Below are positions 1 through 8,407 of a stretch of 64,000 nt of DNA, in pieces. The number at the start of each line of letters is the position of its first letter. The stretch's first letter is position 1. The DNA lies in NCBI RefSeq assembly GCF_001906925.1, contig NZ_MRWQ01000001.1, forward strand, positions 478,012 to 542,011, written 5' to 3'. The position numbers were made by a program, and so were the translations under genes. The notes under the pieces were generated by a model. The model was not told the DNA's origin and did not search any database. It saw only the letters and a program-made list of their open reading frames with translations. Source of the DNA: Domibacillus mangrovi. GTDB taxonomy: Bacteria; Bacillota; Bacilli; Bacillales; Domibacillaceae.

Positions 1-552
1 ATAGGCAACACCCATCATACTTAATGCGTCAGAACGGTTTGGTGTCAACGACAATTCGAGAATGGCATCGTCACGGTTTAGTGCTGCGAGTGCATCTTCT
101 CCTGGTGTCACATCGTTCGGGAAATTGAAAATACCTTCTGCGTATTCTTTCGGCGTGAGACGGCTTTCAATGCCGAGCTCAGATAGCGAGCAGATCATGC
201 CATTTGATTCTTCACCGCGCAGTTTCGCCCGTTTAATTTTAAAGTTACCAGGAAGGACTGCTCCTGTTTTTGCCACAGCCACATATTGCCCTGCATCGAC
301 ATTTTTCGCACCACAGATAATTTGTACAGGCTCTTCCTCTCCGACGTCAACGAGACATTTGCTTAATTTGTCGGCATTCGGATGCTGTTCACGTGTCTTT
401 ACGTAACCAACGACAATGTTTTTCATTTCAGAAGCGGGGATTTCGACTCCTTCGACTTCAATACCGGCACGTGTAATTTTTTCCGCCAATTCCTGCGGAG
501 ACTGGCCTGCCAGATCAACATATTGTGCGAGCCATTTATATGAAACAAACAT
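1..552 (-). CDS. pheT: Phenylalanyl-tRNA synthetase beta subunit, N-terminal part (runs off the window)
   Basis: Beta chain of the alpha2beta2 synthetase that charges tRNA-Phe in the cytoplasm. About 184 N-terminal codons are visible. They begin [14 protein letters not shown] and include the OB-fold tRNA-binding (EMAP-like) region at about residues 40-150, then the start of the B3/B4 section ([20 protein letters not shown]). The start is an ATG at 552 with a good AAGGAGG-type ribosome-binding site just upstream, inside an 18-base gap after pheS. pheS and pheT are therefore one transcript under the T-box described below. The rest of the gene lies left of position 1. Confidence 0.95.
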   Translation of the reverse strand, partial: MFVSYKWLAQYVDLAGQSPQELAEKITRAGIEVEGVEIPASEMKNIVVGYVKTREQHPNADKLSKCLVDVGEEEPVQIICGAKNVDAGQYVAVAKTGAVLPGNFKIKRAKLRGEESNGMICSLSELGIESRLTPKEYAEGIFNFPNDVTPGEDALAALNRDDAILELSLTPNRSDALSMMGVAY

Positions 553-570
553 GTGTATACTCCTCCTTAT

Positions 571-1605
571 TTATTCATGTACTGAAAATTGCTTTAAGAA
601 CCGAAGATCATTCGTGTAAAAATGGCGAATATCGTCAATGCCATATTTCAGCATCGCAATGCGCTCCTGTCCCATACCGAATGCAAATCCTGTATATTTA
701 TTTGAATCAAAACCGGCCATTTCTAGCACGTTCGGGTGCACCATACCTGCGCCAAGTACTTCAATCCAGCCTGTTCCTTTACAAATCGAGCAGCCTTTGC
801 CGCCGCACATGCAGCTCACGTCGACTTCAACAGATGGCTCTGTGAACGGGAAAAAGCTTGGACGGAGACGGATTTCACGGTCCTCCCCGAACATTTTTTT
901 AGCAAACATATCAAGTGTGCCCTTCAAGTCGCTCATACGGATGTTTTCACCCACGACAAGCCCTTCAATTTGTGCGAATTGATGTGAATGTGTCGCGTCA
1001 TCGCTATCACGGCGATACACTTTACCAGGGCAAATGATCTTGACCGGGCCGCGGCCTTCATGCTTCTGCATCGTTCTTACTTGCACCGGTGACGTATGCG
1101 TACGCATTAACAGTTCCGGTGTAATATAAAACGTATCTTGCATATCGCGTGCCGGATGGTCTTTCGGCAAATTGAGCGCTTCAAAGTTATAGAAGTCCTG
1201 CTCGACTTCCGGTCCTTCTGCTACCGTGTACCCCATACCGATAAATAAGTCTTCAATTTCTTCTGCAACACGTGTCAGTGGATGGTGACCACCTTGCTTC
1301 ACCGGACGACCTGGCAGTGTCACGTCGATTGATTCTTGCGCAAGTTTCTGCTCAATCGCTGCTGCTTCAAGCAGTTCTTGTTTTTCTTCAATACTTTCTG
1401 AAATGGTTTCACGTACTACATTGACAAGCGCCCCCATTTTCGGGCGTTCTTCTGCTGAGAGCTTCCCCATCCCTTTTAATACTTCTGTCACCGGTCCTTT
1501 TTTGCCAAGATAGGCGACACGCACATCGTTTAATTCTTTTAAGTTTGCTGCAGCTGCAATTTGTTCAAGCGCCTGGTTTTGCAATTCTTTTAGCTGTTGT
1601 TCCAC
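571..1605 (-). CDS. pheS: Phenylalanyl-tRNA synthetase alpha subunit
   Basis: Catalytic alpha chain of phenylalanine-tRNA ligase. At 344 residues it has the usual Bacillus length. The N-terminal coiled-coil tRNA-binding arm (about 1-90) is followed by the class II core, with motif 2 ([25 protein letters not shown] region), a PSVEVDV segment and the C-terminal motif 3 region [17 protein letters not shown] place the start at a GTG (1603-1605) preceded by GGAGGAG at the right distance. The longer in-frame reading upstream would translate the T-box terminator and is not real. pheT follows after 18 bases. Expression is expected to rise when uncharged tRNA-Phe binds the leader. Confidence 0.96.
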   Translation of the reverse strand: MEQQLKELQNQALEQIAAAANLKELNDVRVAYLGKKGPVTEVLKGMGKLSAEERPKMGALVNVVRETISESIEEKQELLEAAAIEQKLAQESIDVTLPGRPVKQGGHHPLTRVAEEIEDLFIGMGYTVAEGPEVEQDFYNFEALNLPKDHPARDMQDTFYITPELLMRTHTSPVQVRTMQKHEGRGPVKIICPGKVYRRDSDDATHSHQFAQIEGLVVGENIRMSDLKGTLDMFAKKMFGEDREIRLRPSFFPFTEPSVEVDVSCMCGGKGCSICKGTGWIEVLGAGMVHPNVLEMAGFDSNKYTGFAFGMGQERIAMLKYGIDDIRHFYTNDLRFLKQFSVHE

Positions 1606-1632
1606 GTTTACTCCTCCTTTTTTGACAAATAC

Positions 1633-1895
1633 AAAAAGCCCCGTTCCCGGAAAGGGACGAGGCTTTGATCGCGGTACCACCCTTTTTAATACGCATACAT
1701 ACACGCATTCACTTCATTCGGATAACGGCTTTTTAAAACCGGTGTGCCTTTACGTCGAGCGGTCCTGGCACCGGCTCGGGAGGTGAACTTCTGCCATCTC
1801 TTTTTAAAAATGCTTTCAGTCAGGGCATTTTCTTCCTTAAAAAAGAGGCGCGGCATACTTTTCTCCGTCATCGCCTTTTAGTATTAAATTCACAT
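1633..1895 (-). promoter_or_regulatory. T-box leader of pheST (tRNA-Phe sensing)
   Basis: On the minus strand the conserved T-box core GGTGGTACCGCG lies at 1670-1681, just before a GC-rich terminator hairpin followed by a T run (1633-1668). Upstream at 1785-1787 there is a TTC triplet followed by A, the expected phenylalanine specifier codon, within a long stem region. In this class, uncharged tRNA pairs with the specifier and the T-box bulge and prevents termination. The motif and terminator are directly visible. The exact stem I fold is inferred. Confidence 0.92.
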
Positions 1896-1900
1896 TCATT

Positions 1901-1929
1901 ATTATAGACAACCCGTTTTTGAAATTCAA
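1901..1929 (-). promoter_or_regulatory. SigA-type promoter of pheST
   Basis: Minus-strand TTGAAT (1924-1929), 17 bases, then a perfect TATAAT (1901-1906). This places transcription start near 1894, at the beginning of the T-box leader. The -35 box overlaps the stop codon of the upstream methyltransferase gene. Confidence 0.8.
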
Positions 1930-2681
1930 TTGTTTTCCCGAAAATGATAAAGAAGAATACCTGCAGCAACAGCAACATTGAGCGATTCGCTCCGGCCAAA
2001 AATCGGAATGTACACGTTTTTCGTCGTTTCCTGCAGCAATTCAGGTCGAACACCGCTTCCTTCATTGCCAACTAACAGCGCAAATGGGCCGGATGATTCT
2101 TTGCGGTAATCAGACGCCCCTTCAAGCGCTGTTCCGTAAATCGTGATGTCCCGCTCTCTCAATTGCTCCACTGCTTGACCTAAATTTATGCTGACGACCG
2201 GCACATGAAAATGGCTTCCCTGCGCAGAACGAAGTACTTTTGGGTTGTACACATCAGCAGTACCTGCGCCGAGAACGACCGCATCAATGCCTGCTGCATC
2301 GGCAGTACGGATCATTGTGCCAACATTACCTGGATCTTGTACAGCGTCAATTAATAAAAACATGTTTCCATCAGGCAGTACCGTTTGATCCGATTTCCGG
2401 CACACTGCAAAGACACCCTGTCCGTTTTCTGTGTCAGACAATTTGGCTGCCGCTTCCGGCGACACAATCGTCAGTTCGAGATCATCTGTATTCCATTCGG
2501 ATGGAATGACTGCTTCTTCTGAAAAAATTAATTCATCGATCGTTTCTTTATGACAAAGTGCTTCTTCAACAAGATGAAAACCTTCTAAAAGGTATTGCCC
2601 CGTTTTGTCGCGTTCTTTTTTTGTCAGTAACTTTTTGAGCTGTTTTATGCGTGGATTGTTCGCCGATTGGATATAATTCAC
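1926..2681 (-). CDS. ysgA: SpoU/TrmH-family RNA 2'-O-methyltransferase
   Basis: Probable SAM-dependent rRNA or tRNA ribose methyltransferase of the SPOUT superfamily, 251 residues. The N-terminal substrate-binding domain (about 1-95, starting NYIQSANNPRIKQLKKLL) is followed by the trefoil-knot SpoU domain, with LLIDAVQDPGNVGTMIRTADAAG at about 105-127, LLVGNEGSGV near 205 and the C-terminal IPIFGRSESLNVAVAAGILLY motif. The start is a GTG at 2679-2681 behind AAAGGGGA. The gene sits directly upstream of pheST as in B. subtilis. The precise target nucleotide cannot be read from the sequence. Confidence 0.9.
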   Translation of the reverse strand: MNYIQSANNPRIKQLKKLLTKKERDKTGQYLLEGFHLVEEALCHKETIDELIFSEEAVIPSEWNTDDLELTIVSPEAAAKLSDTENGQGVFAVCRKSDQTVLPDGNMFLLIDAVQDPGNVGTMIRTADAAGIDAVVLGAGTADVYNPKVLRSAQGSHFHVPVVSINLGQAVEQLRERDITIYGTALEGASDYRKESSGPFALLVGNEGSGVRPELLQETTKNVYIPIFGRSESLNVAVAAGILLYHFRENN

Positions 2682-2721
2682 GTTCAAATCCCCTTTCGTC
2701 GATTTATTATAGCATCTTTTC

Positions 2722-2751
2722 TGTATAACATAAGCCGCTCCGGTCAAAATA
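2722..2751 (+). promoter_or_regulatory. Candidate forespore (SigG-type) promoter of sspI
   Basis: TGTATA (2722-2727), 17 bases, then CAAAATA (2745-2751). This resembles SigG -35 and -10 elements and lies 23 bases upstream of the sspI start codon. The match is moderate, and the assignment leans on the fact that ssp genes are forespore-expressed in this family. Confidence 0.4.
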
Positions 2752-2773
2752 AGAGTAACAAGGAGGGGATATA

Positions 2774-2977
2774 ATGAATTTACGAAATGCGATTATTCAA
2801 AATTTACACGGTCAAAATGAAAATCAGTTGTCTGCCACGATTCAAGATGCAGTGGCGCAAGGTGAAGAAAAGACGCTGCCTGGTCTCGGTGTGATGTTTG
2901 AACTTTTTTGGAAAAATAGCCAAAATGATGAAAAACAAGTGGTTCTTCAAAAAATGGCCTCAGCCCTTCAATCGTAG
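2774..2977 (+). CDS. sspI: Small acid-soluble spore protein SspI
   Basis: A 67-residue minor SASP (B. subtilis SspI is slightly longer). The start MNLRNAIIQNLHGQN and the internal LPGLGVMFELFWKNS segment are characteristic of the SspI family. It accumulates in the forespore, and its precise role is not established. The ATG follows AAGGAGGGG. It is a single-gene transcription unit, divergent from ysgA and closed by its own terminator. This gene is the clearest evidence that the organism sporulates. Confidence 0.93.
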   Translation: MNLRNAIIQNLHGQNENQLSATIQDAVAQGEEKTLPGLGVMFELFWKNSQNDEKQVVLQKMASALQS

Positions 2978-2985
2978 TACTTTGT

Positions 2986-3019
2986 CCTCTTTTCTTTCAT
3001 AGAAAAGAGGTCTTTTTTT
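2986..3019 (+). terminator. Terminator of sspI
   Basis: Inverted repeat CCTCTTTTCT/AGAAAAGAGG followed by TCTTTTTTT, beginning nine bases after the sspI stop codon. Confidence 0.85.
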
Positions 3020-3083
3020 GCAAATTCATTCCAAAAAGCGTATACTCATTTTCTACGTACAAATTTACAATGAGGTGAAAATA

Positions 3084-4964
3084 ATGTGTGGTTTTGTCGG
3101 TGTATTTCACCATAATCAAAAGACAATTTTTAATGATGAATTAATTCAAAAAGCAAACCATCTCATCTTCCATCGTGGTCCAGACGATGAAGGATATTTT
3201 AATGATAACACAGTACAATTTGCGTTCAGACGCCTTAGTATTATTGATACGGAAAACGGCCATCAGCCGCTTTCATATGAAAATGAGCGCTACTGGATTA
3301 TTTTTAACGGTGAAATTTATAACTATATTGAACTTCGCAATGAGTTAATAGATTTTGGTTATACGTTTCATACACACTCGGATACAGAAGTGCTTCTTGT
3401 TGCTTACTGTCATTGGGGCAGAGACGCTGTAGAAAAACTCCGCGGAATGTTCTCTTTCCTAATTTGGGACAAGCATGATGAGGTATTATTTGGCGCACGT
3501 GACCGGTTCGGCATTAAACCATTTTACTATAGTGAGCAGGACGGCTATTGTCTATTCGGATCAGAAAGCAAAAGCTTCCAAGCATTTTTACCTCAAAAAG
3601 AAGTCGATGATCGCTCATTTCAGCATTATTTAACGTTTCAATATGTACCTGAGCCTGCAACAATGGTCACTGGGATTCAAAAACTAGAGCCAGGCACGTG
3701 TTTTACAATGCGAAAAAATGAACCGATGTACATTGAACGCTATTGGAAGCCATCGTTTCAGCCGGTTATGCAGGCAGAGTCGGAAAAGATTAAAGCAATT
3801 CAAGATGTTTTATATGATTCCGTAAAATATCATATGCGCAGTGATGTTCCAGTCGGTTGCTTTTTATCAGGTGGGATTGATTCGTCGATCACGACAGCCA
3901 TTGCAAAAGAAATGAATCCTGATCTTCATGCGTTTTCTGTTGGGTTTAAAATTGATGGCTACAGTGAAATCGATGTAGCCGCTGAGACAGCGGATAAAAT
4001 TGGTGTTCATCACCATACATACAATATTACGCCCGAAGAATTTTTACAGGAGCTGCCGAAGATTGTCTGGCATATGGATGATCCGCTTGCAGATGCTGCC
4101 GCTATTCCTCTTTATTTCGTCGCAAGAGAAGCGAAAAAGCACGTAACGGTTGTTCTTTCAGGAGAAGGAGCTGACGAGCTGTTTGGCGGGTATAATATTT
4201 ACCGCGAACCACAGGCTCTCTCCGTTTTCCGCTATGTGCCCGATGGATTAAAACCTGGTATGAAAGAAGTCTTTCGAAAACTGCCGGCCGGTTTTAAAGG
4301 CCGCAACTATTTATTGCGCGGCTGTACAGCGATTGAAGAACGATATGTCGGCAATGCGAAAATGTTTTTGGAGCGTGAAAAACAGCAATTTATGCAGCAT
4401 TACAACGTGAATGTTCCTTATACAGATATCACATCTCCTTATTATAAAGACTGCTATTCATCGGATGATGTTGAAAAAATGCAATACATTGATATGCAAA
4501 CATGGCTGCGCGGGGATATTTTATTAAAAGCAGATAAAATGACGATGGCACATTCGCTTGAATTGCGTGTTCCATTTCTTGATAAAGAAGTATTCGATGT
4601 GGCCCGTCGCTTAAATACAAAAGACAAAACATCAAATAAAACGACGAAATACTTACTCAGACGTGCTGCTGAAGGCATCGTTCCGGATCATGTCCTTGAG
4701 CGGAAAAAGCTTGGATTCCCTGTACCGATCCGTGTCTGGCTGAAAAATGAATTATATGACTGGGCTCGTACAATGATTCAAGAAAGTCCCGTCGATCATT
4801 TAATGAACAAATCATACGTTCATCAGTTACTTGACGATCATGTTGAAGGAATAGAAGATAACAGCCGCAAATTGTGGACCCTGCTTATTTTTATGCAATG
4901 GCACAAGCTATTTATTGAAGATTCAGCAACAAAAATCGAAAAAGAACCGCTCACTGTATCGTGA
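3084..4964 (+). CDS. asnB: Asparagine synthetase (glutamine-hydrolysing)
   Basis: Makes asparagine from aspartate, ATP and glutamine. It has 626 residues, close to B. subtilis AsnB. The ATG at 3084 makes Cys2 the N-terminal glutamine-amidotransferase nucleophile (MCGFVGVF), so the longer upstream reading is rejected. The glutaminase half includes HRGPDDEGY, FNGEIYNY and GARDRFGIKP. The synthetase half carries the PP-loop FLSGGIDSS near residue 265, SGEGADELFGGY near 365 and KADKMTMAHSLELRVPFLD near 490. GAGGTGAAA precedes the start. The gene sits between sspI and a convergent peptidase gene, a position it does not have in B. subtilis 168. Confidence 0.95.
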   Translation: MCGFVGVFHHNQKTIFNDELIQKANHLIFHRGPDDEGYFNDNTVQFAFRRLSIIDTENGHQPLSYENERYWIIFNGEIYNYIELRNELIDFGYTFHTHSDTEVLLVAYCHWGRDAVEKLRGMFSFLIWDKHDEVLFGARDRFGIKPFYYSEQDGYCLFGSESKSFQAFLPQKEVDDRSFQHYLTFQYVPEPATMVTGIQKLEPGTCFTMRKNEPMYIERYWKPSFQPVMQAESEKIKAIQDVLYDSVKYHMRSDVPVGCFLSGGIDSSITTAIAKEMNPDLHAFSVGFKIDGYSEIDVAAETADKIGVHHHTYNITPEEFLQELPKIVWHMDDPLADAAAIPLYFVAREAKKHVTVVLSGEGADELFGGYNIYREPQALSVFRYVPDGLKPGMKEVFRKLPAGFKGRNYLLRGCTAIEERYVGNAKMFLEREKQQFMQHYNVNVPYTDITSPYYKDCYSSDDVEKMQYIDMQTWLRGDILLKADKMTMAHSLELRVPFLDKEVFDVARRLNTKDKTSNKTTKYLLRRAAEGIVPDHVLERKKLGFPVPIRVWLKNELYDWARTMIQESPVDHLMNKSYVHQLLDDHVEGIEDNSRKLWTLLIFMQWHKLFIEDSATKIEKEPLTVS

Positions 4965-4974
4965 GCGGCTTTTC
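4947..4974. terminator. Bidirectional terminator between asnB and the M42 peptidase gene
   Basis: Perfect 8-bp stem CCGCTCAC/GTGAGCGG with a six-base loop. T-rich sequence follows on the plus side and, read on the minus strand, also after the stem. The asnB stop codon lies inside the right arm. Confidence 0.8.
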
Positions 4975-6063
4975 TTATGCGTCAAATGTGATCGTATTTA
5001 CTGTATTCCGATCGAGACGAAGAATCACTTCACCAAGCAACTTCACTGTATTTTCGTAATCATCACGATGAAGCATCGCCGCATGACTATGAATATAACG
5101 TGTTGCGATCGTCACAGACAATGTCGGGACACCATTTGCTGATTTATGGATCTCCCCAGAATCTGTTCCGCCGCCCGCCATCGCATCAAATTGATAGGGA
5201 ATATCGAGTTCATCCGCTGTATCTGTTACAAAATCACGTAGCCCTTTATGTGATACCATCGATGCATCATACAAAATAATTTGCGGACCTTTGCCCATTT
5301 TCCCCATTGCTTCTTTTTCAGTCACGCCTGGCGTATCACCGGCAATGCCGACGTCCACACCGAATGCGATATCCGGCTCAATCATATGAGCAGACGTTTT
5401 CGCGCCACGCAGTCCGACTTCTTCCTGTACCGTACCAACACCGTATACAATGTTCTCATGCTGCTTGTCTTTCACATACTTCATCACATCAATCGCAATC
5501 GCACAGCCAATTCGATTGTCCCACGCTTTCGCAAGGAGCATTTTCTCATTGTTCATCACCGTAAATTCAAAATAGGGGACGATCATATCGCCTGGGCGTA
5601 CACCCCATTCTGTGACTTCTTCACGGCTTGATGCTCCAATATCAATGAACATATCTTTTATATCAACCGGCTTTTTCCGTGCTTCCGGAGATAAAATATG
5701 CGGCGGCTTTGAACCAATAACACCTGTTACATCCCCTTTTTTTGTCACGATCGTCACGCGCTGCGCCAGCATTACCTGGTTCCACCAGCCACCTACCGTT
5801 TGAAAACGGATAAATCCCTTCTCGTCAATACGTGTCACCATAAATCCAACTTCATCAAGGTGACCGGCGACCATAATCTTCGGCCCGTCCCCATTGCCCG
5901 TTTTTTTCGCAATTAAACTACCCAGTCCATCTGTCGTCACAACATCAACATGCGGTTCAATGTATTTTTGCATGACTTGACGCACTTCACGTTCATTGCC
6001 TGCAATCCCTTTTGCGTCTGTCAATTCTTTTAACATCGTTAACGTTTCATCTAGTTTCTTCAT
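4975..6063 (-). CDS. ysdC: M42-family metallo-aminopeptidase (YsdC-like)
   Basis: Cytoplasmic dinuclear-metal peptidase of the tetrahedral aminopeptidase/glutamyl aminopeptidase family, 362 residues. Metal ligands are visible in the expected order: H68 in [10 protein letters not shown]182 in AWDNRIG, the catalytic/ligand pair E214-E215 in QEEVGLRG, D237 in GVDVGIAGD and H325 in RYIHSHAAM. The likely role is trimming N-terminal residues from peptides. The gene heads away from ysdA and the MazG-like gene on the same strand, 16 bases downstream of the latter, so the three are probably co-transcribed. Confidence 0.9.
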   Translation of the reverse strand: MKKLDETLTMLKELTDAKGIAGNEREVRQVMQKYIEPHVDVVTTDGLGSLIAKKTGNGDGPKIMVAGHLDEVGFMVTRIDEKGFIRFQTVGGWWNQVMLAQRVTIVTKKGDVTGVIGSKPPHILSPEARKKPVDIKDMFIDIGASSREEVTEWGVRPGDMIVPYFEFTVMNNEKMLLAKAWDNRIGCAIAIDVMKYVKDKQHENIVYGVGTVQEEVGLRGAKTSAHMIEPDIAFGVDVGIAGDTPGVTEKEAMGKMGKGPQIILYDASMVSHKGLRDFVTDTADELDIPYQFDAMAGGGTDSGEIHKSANGVPTLSVTIATRYIHSHAAMLHRDDYENTVKLLGEVILRLDRNTVNTITFDA

Positions 6064-6079
6064 TTATATATTCTCCCTT

Positions 6080-6565
6080 CTAATAGCCCGATTTTTGCCT
6101 CTCATAATTCACTTCATTTTTCGCGATGTAGGCTGCTTCCACTTCATCCGGTGAAAATCCGAGCAAATCTCCAAGCTCAAAATACCGATTCATCAACTGC
6201 TCATAATTCGATTTTATTTTCTCTTTATGGAACGCATGAACCGACTCCATCACCAGAATGAATTGTTGTGCCTGATCCACATTACCTGCTTCAAATGATG
6301 GCTTAGCCTGATCGAAGCCACCCATAATCCCAAGTGATAAAATAAAGTGAACCCCGTCGACGAACTCTTCTAAAATAACGCTTCGTTCAGATGGACCTTT
6401 CGTGCTCCAAAATTTAAAGCATCGTGTTTCGTTCGCCAGTTCGCCAATTTCAACGAGTAACGCCAGCACTTTTTGGTCAAATAAATTTTTCCCTGCTAAA
6501 TCATGTCCCTCTTCTATGTAACGATCAAGCCCTCGCTGCATATCAAACAACTTTTCAATATTCAC
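6080..6565 (-). CDS. All-alpha (MazG-like) dUTPase-type nucleotide pyrophosphohydrolase
   Basis: A 161-residue all-alpha protein with the metal-binding signature of dimeric dUTPases and MazG-like NTP pyrophosphatases: EIGELANETRCFKFW near 39-53 and the partner EEFVDGVHF near 66-74. The predicted reaction is dUTP (or another dNTP) to dNMP plus pyrophosphate, sanitising the nucleotide pool. The substrate is inferred from family membership. The ATG overlaps the ysdA stop codon as ATGA, which indicates translational coupling. Confidence 0.78.
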   Translation of the reverse strand: MNIEKLFDMQRGLDRYIEEGHDLAGKNLFDQKVLALLVEIGELANETRCFKFWSTKGPSERSVILEEFVDGVHFILSLGIMGGFDQAKPSFEAGNVDQAQQFILVMESVHAFHKEKIKSNYEQLMNRYFELGDLLGFSPDEVEAAYIAKNEVNYERQKSGY

Positions 6566-6828
6566 ATTACTCCCCCTATTATACCCAATATGACAAGATC
6601 AATGACCGCAAGCACCGGTATCCCATATTTAAACGATGTATGTTTTGTTTTATGACGGTACGTCTGCATCGCGACAAAACTGCCAGGTGCACCTCCCAGC
6701 AACGCCAGCAGCCAGAGGGTATGTTCACTCGTCCGATATTTGTTCTGCCGCGCTTTCCGTTTATCCCCTGCCATTACGACATAAGCGAAAAAGTTGATCA
6801 TTATAAAATATATAGATAAAATCGACAC
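6562..6828 (-). CDS. ysdA: DUF1294 membrane protein (YsdA-like)
   Basis: An 88-residue protein with two to three hydrophobic segments: about 3-20, a central stretch with the family motif LLALLGGAPGSFVAM, and 70-87. The central KRKARQNKYRTSE and the HKTKH segment are typical of DUF1294. The function is unknown. The start is a GTG at 6826-6828 preceded by AAGGGAGGTG. It heads the short ysdA-(MazG-like)-ysdC cluster. Confidence 0.82.
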   Translation of the reverse strand: MSILSIYFIMINFFAYVVMAGDKRKARQNKYRTSEHTLWLLALLGGAPGSFVAMQTYRHKTKHTSFKYGIPVLAVIDLVILGIIGGVM

Positions 6829-6897
6829 CGATGCACCTCCCTTCTTATTTTATCAAAATTAAACGGAAAAGGTAAAAAATGCAGCCTTCACATCAAA

Positions 6898-6936
6898 TAA
6901 AAAACTGCCCTGAAATAGATTCAGGGCAGTTTTTCA
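6898..6936 (-). terminator. Terminator of the infC-rpmI-rplT operon
   Basis: Nine-bp perfect stem CTGCCCTGA/TCAGGGCAG (6905-6913 and 6921-6929) with T runs on both sides, immediately after the rplT stop codon on the minus strand. It could also stop plus-strand transcription. Confidence 0.88.
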
Positions 6937-6943
6937 GTTACAA

Positions 6944-7300
6944 TTAACCGAGTTGTTTTTTAGCTGCATCAGCAAGCTGCGTGAATGCTTTTTCATCGCT
7001 AACAGCGAGTTCAGCAAGCATTTTGCGGTTTACTTCAATACCAGCAAGTTTCAAACCGTGCATTAAACGGCTATAAGAAAGACCGTTCATACGAGCAGCT
7101 GCATTAATACGTGTAATCCACAATTTGCGGAAGTCACGTTTTTTGTTACGACGATCCCGGTATGCGTATTGCAGGGATTTCATGACTTGTTGATTGGCAA
7201 CTTTATATAAACGATGCTTCGAACCGAAATAACCTTTTGCTAACTTAAGAACCTTTTTACGACGTTTGCGTGTTACAGTACCGCCTTTTACGCGTGGCAT
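6944..7300 (-). CDS. rplT: Ribosomal protein L20
   Basis: 118-residue 50S assembly protein. It starts [16 protein letters not shown], has the basic N-terminal extension that threads into 23S rRNA and a C-terminal globular domain containing [19 protein letters not shown]. It is the last gene of the infC-rpmI-rplT operon, 33 bases after rpmI. In B. subtilis L20 represses this operon by binding its leader, and the attenuator seen upstream of infC suggests the same here. Confidence 0.97.
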   Translation of the reverse strand: MPRVKGGTVTRKRRKKVLKLAKGYFGSKHRLYKVANQQVMKSLQYAYRDRRNKKRDFRKLWITRINAAARMNGLSYSRLMHGLKLAGIEVNRKMLAELAVSDEKAFTQLADAAKKQLG

Positions 7301-7333
7301 ACTATTCCCTCCTAATGATGTTACATAATTTTC

Positions 7334-7531
7334 TTACAGGTTGTCGAGCATGTGGCGAATGCGTTTGAAATCGCCTTTAGAAACCATTGTGCTTTTACGC
7401 AATTTGCGTTTTTGTTTCGTGGATTTATTCGCGAACAAGTGGCTTGTATAAGCTTTTGAACGTTTCAGGTTACCCGAACCTGTTTTCTTGAAACGTTTGG
7501 CAGAACCACGGTGAGTTTTCATTTTTGGCAT
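7334..7531 (-). CDS. rpmI: Ribosomal protein L35
   Basis: 65-residue, highly basic 50S protein beginning [20 protein letters not shown], the family signature. It lies between infC and rplT in the conserved translation operon and has a GAGGAAGT-type ribosome-binding site directly upstream of its ATG. Confidence 0.97.
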   Translation of the reverse strand: MPKMKTHRGSAKRFKKTGSGNLKRSKAYTSHLFANKSTKQKRKLRKSTMVSKGDFKRIRHMLDNL

Positions 7532-7554
7532 TTCGACTTCCTCCTCAAACTGGT

Positions 7555-8070
7555 TTACTTTTCGTTTTTCGGCGCCATAATTAGGAACATACTACGGCCA
7601 TCCATTTTAGGCTTGGACTCAACTGCCGCAACTTCCTTGCACTCTTCTGCAAAGCGGTCAAGTACACGTTGGCCAATTTCTTTATGCGTAATCGCACGTC
7701 CTTTAAATCGGATCGAAGCTTTTACTTTGTCACCCTTTTCCAAAAACTTAATCGCATTGCGAAGTTTTGTATTAAAATCATGCTCATCTATCGTAGGACT
7801 GAGACGCACTTCTTTCAATAGGATGATTTTTTGGTTTTTGCGGGCTTCCTTCTCTTTCTTCTGCTGTTCAAATTTGAACTTTCCGTAATCCATAATACGG
7901 GCTACAGGTGGTTTCGCATTCGGTGCAACGAGCACAAGATCAAGATTAACACGTGCTGCAATGTCGAGAGCATCACGTTTTTGTTTAATACCGAGCTGTT
8001 CGCCGTTTTGATCAATTAGGCGTACTTCACGGGCACGGATGCCTTCGTTTAAGTTCATATCTTTGCTAAT
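7555..8070 (-). CDS. infC: Translation initiation factor IF-3 (ATT start)
   Basis: 171-residue IF-3, which prevents subunit reassociation and checks start-codon pairing in the P site. The N-domain holds [20 protein letters not shown]. The linker [15 protein letters not shown] leads to the C-domain with [16 protein letters not shown] and [12 protein letters not shown]. No ATG or GTG fits. The only start with a proper ribosome-binding site (GGAGGTG, 8078-8084) is ATT at 8070 (giving M-S-K-D), or the adjacent ATT at 8073. The next ATG (8058) would lose the site. A rare AUU start is typical of infC and lets IF-3 repress its own translation. Confidence 0.93.
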   Translation of the reverse strand: MSKDMNLNEGIRAREVRLIDQNGEQLGIKQKRDALDIAARVNLDLVLVAPNAKPPVARIMDYGKFKFEQQKKEKEARKNQKIILLKEVRLSPTIDEHDFNTKLRNAIKFLEKGDKVKASIRFKGRAITHKEIGQRVLDRFAEECKEVAAVESKPKMDGRSMFLIMAPKNEK

Positions 8071-8155
8071 AATAAGCCACCTCCAGGTAATGTTAGAAAA
8101 CACGTATCTTTAAAAGAACGGGGTTCACATGGGAAAACAGAGCGCTGCCTGCATG

Positions 8156-8189
8156 AAAAAGGCGAGGCATCTAAAGTAGATGCCCCGCC
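8156..8189 (-). terminator. Attenuator in the infC leader (L20-type leader)
   Basis: Minus-strand GGCGGGGCATCTA/TAGATGCCTCGCC stem (8161-8173 with 8177-8189, one mismatch) followed by TTTTT, about 85 bases before infC. It lies within a roughly 230-nt leader that starts near 8303. The placement matches the L20 leader attenuator of B. subtilis infC. L20 binding is inferred, not seen. Confidence 0.78.
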
Positions 8190-8309
8190 AGTAAAAAGCT
8201 TTTAAATAGCTTTGTCATTTACCATGTCAACCTGCCAACAGATTTGTCAGACGAGGTGAGAAGCGGGCGCTTCTGCTTTCTTTTATCGAGTGTTTTATTC
8301 ACCTAAGCA

Positions 8310-8338
8310 ACTATATCATATCTTCTTTCATATGTCCA
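8310..8338 (-). promoter_or_regulatory. SigA-type promoter of infC-rpmI-rplT
   Basis: Minus-strand TGGACA (8333-8338), 17 bases, TATAGT (8310-8315). It lies between the thrS stop codon and the infC leader, so the operon has its own start. Confidence 0.65.
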
Positions 8339-8407
8339 GTAGACTACTGAAAGAACCAACGTTTTAAATCATACCATTGCTTTTCAGAAAAAACAATAGT
8401 TTTTTTC

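Noticed and set aside
1606..1704. N-terminal extension of pheS to position 1704
   Set aside because: It would translate the T-box and terminator; a GTG at 1605 with a good ribosome-binding site gives the normal protein length.
1686..1871. 61-codon frame inside the pheST leader
   Set aside because: Lies wholly in the T-box RNA; no protein-like features.
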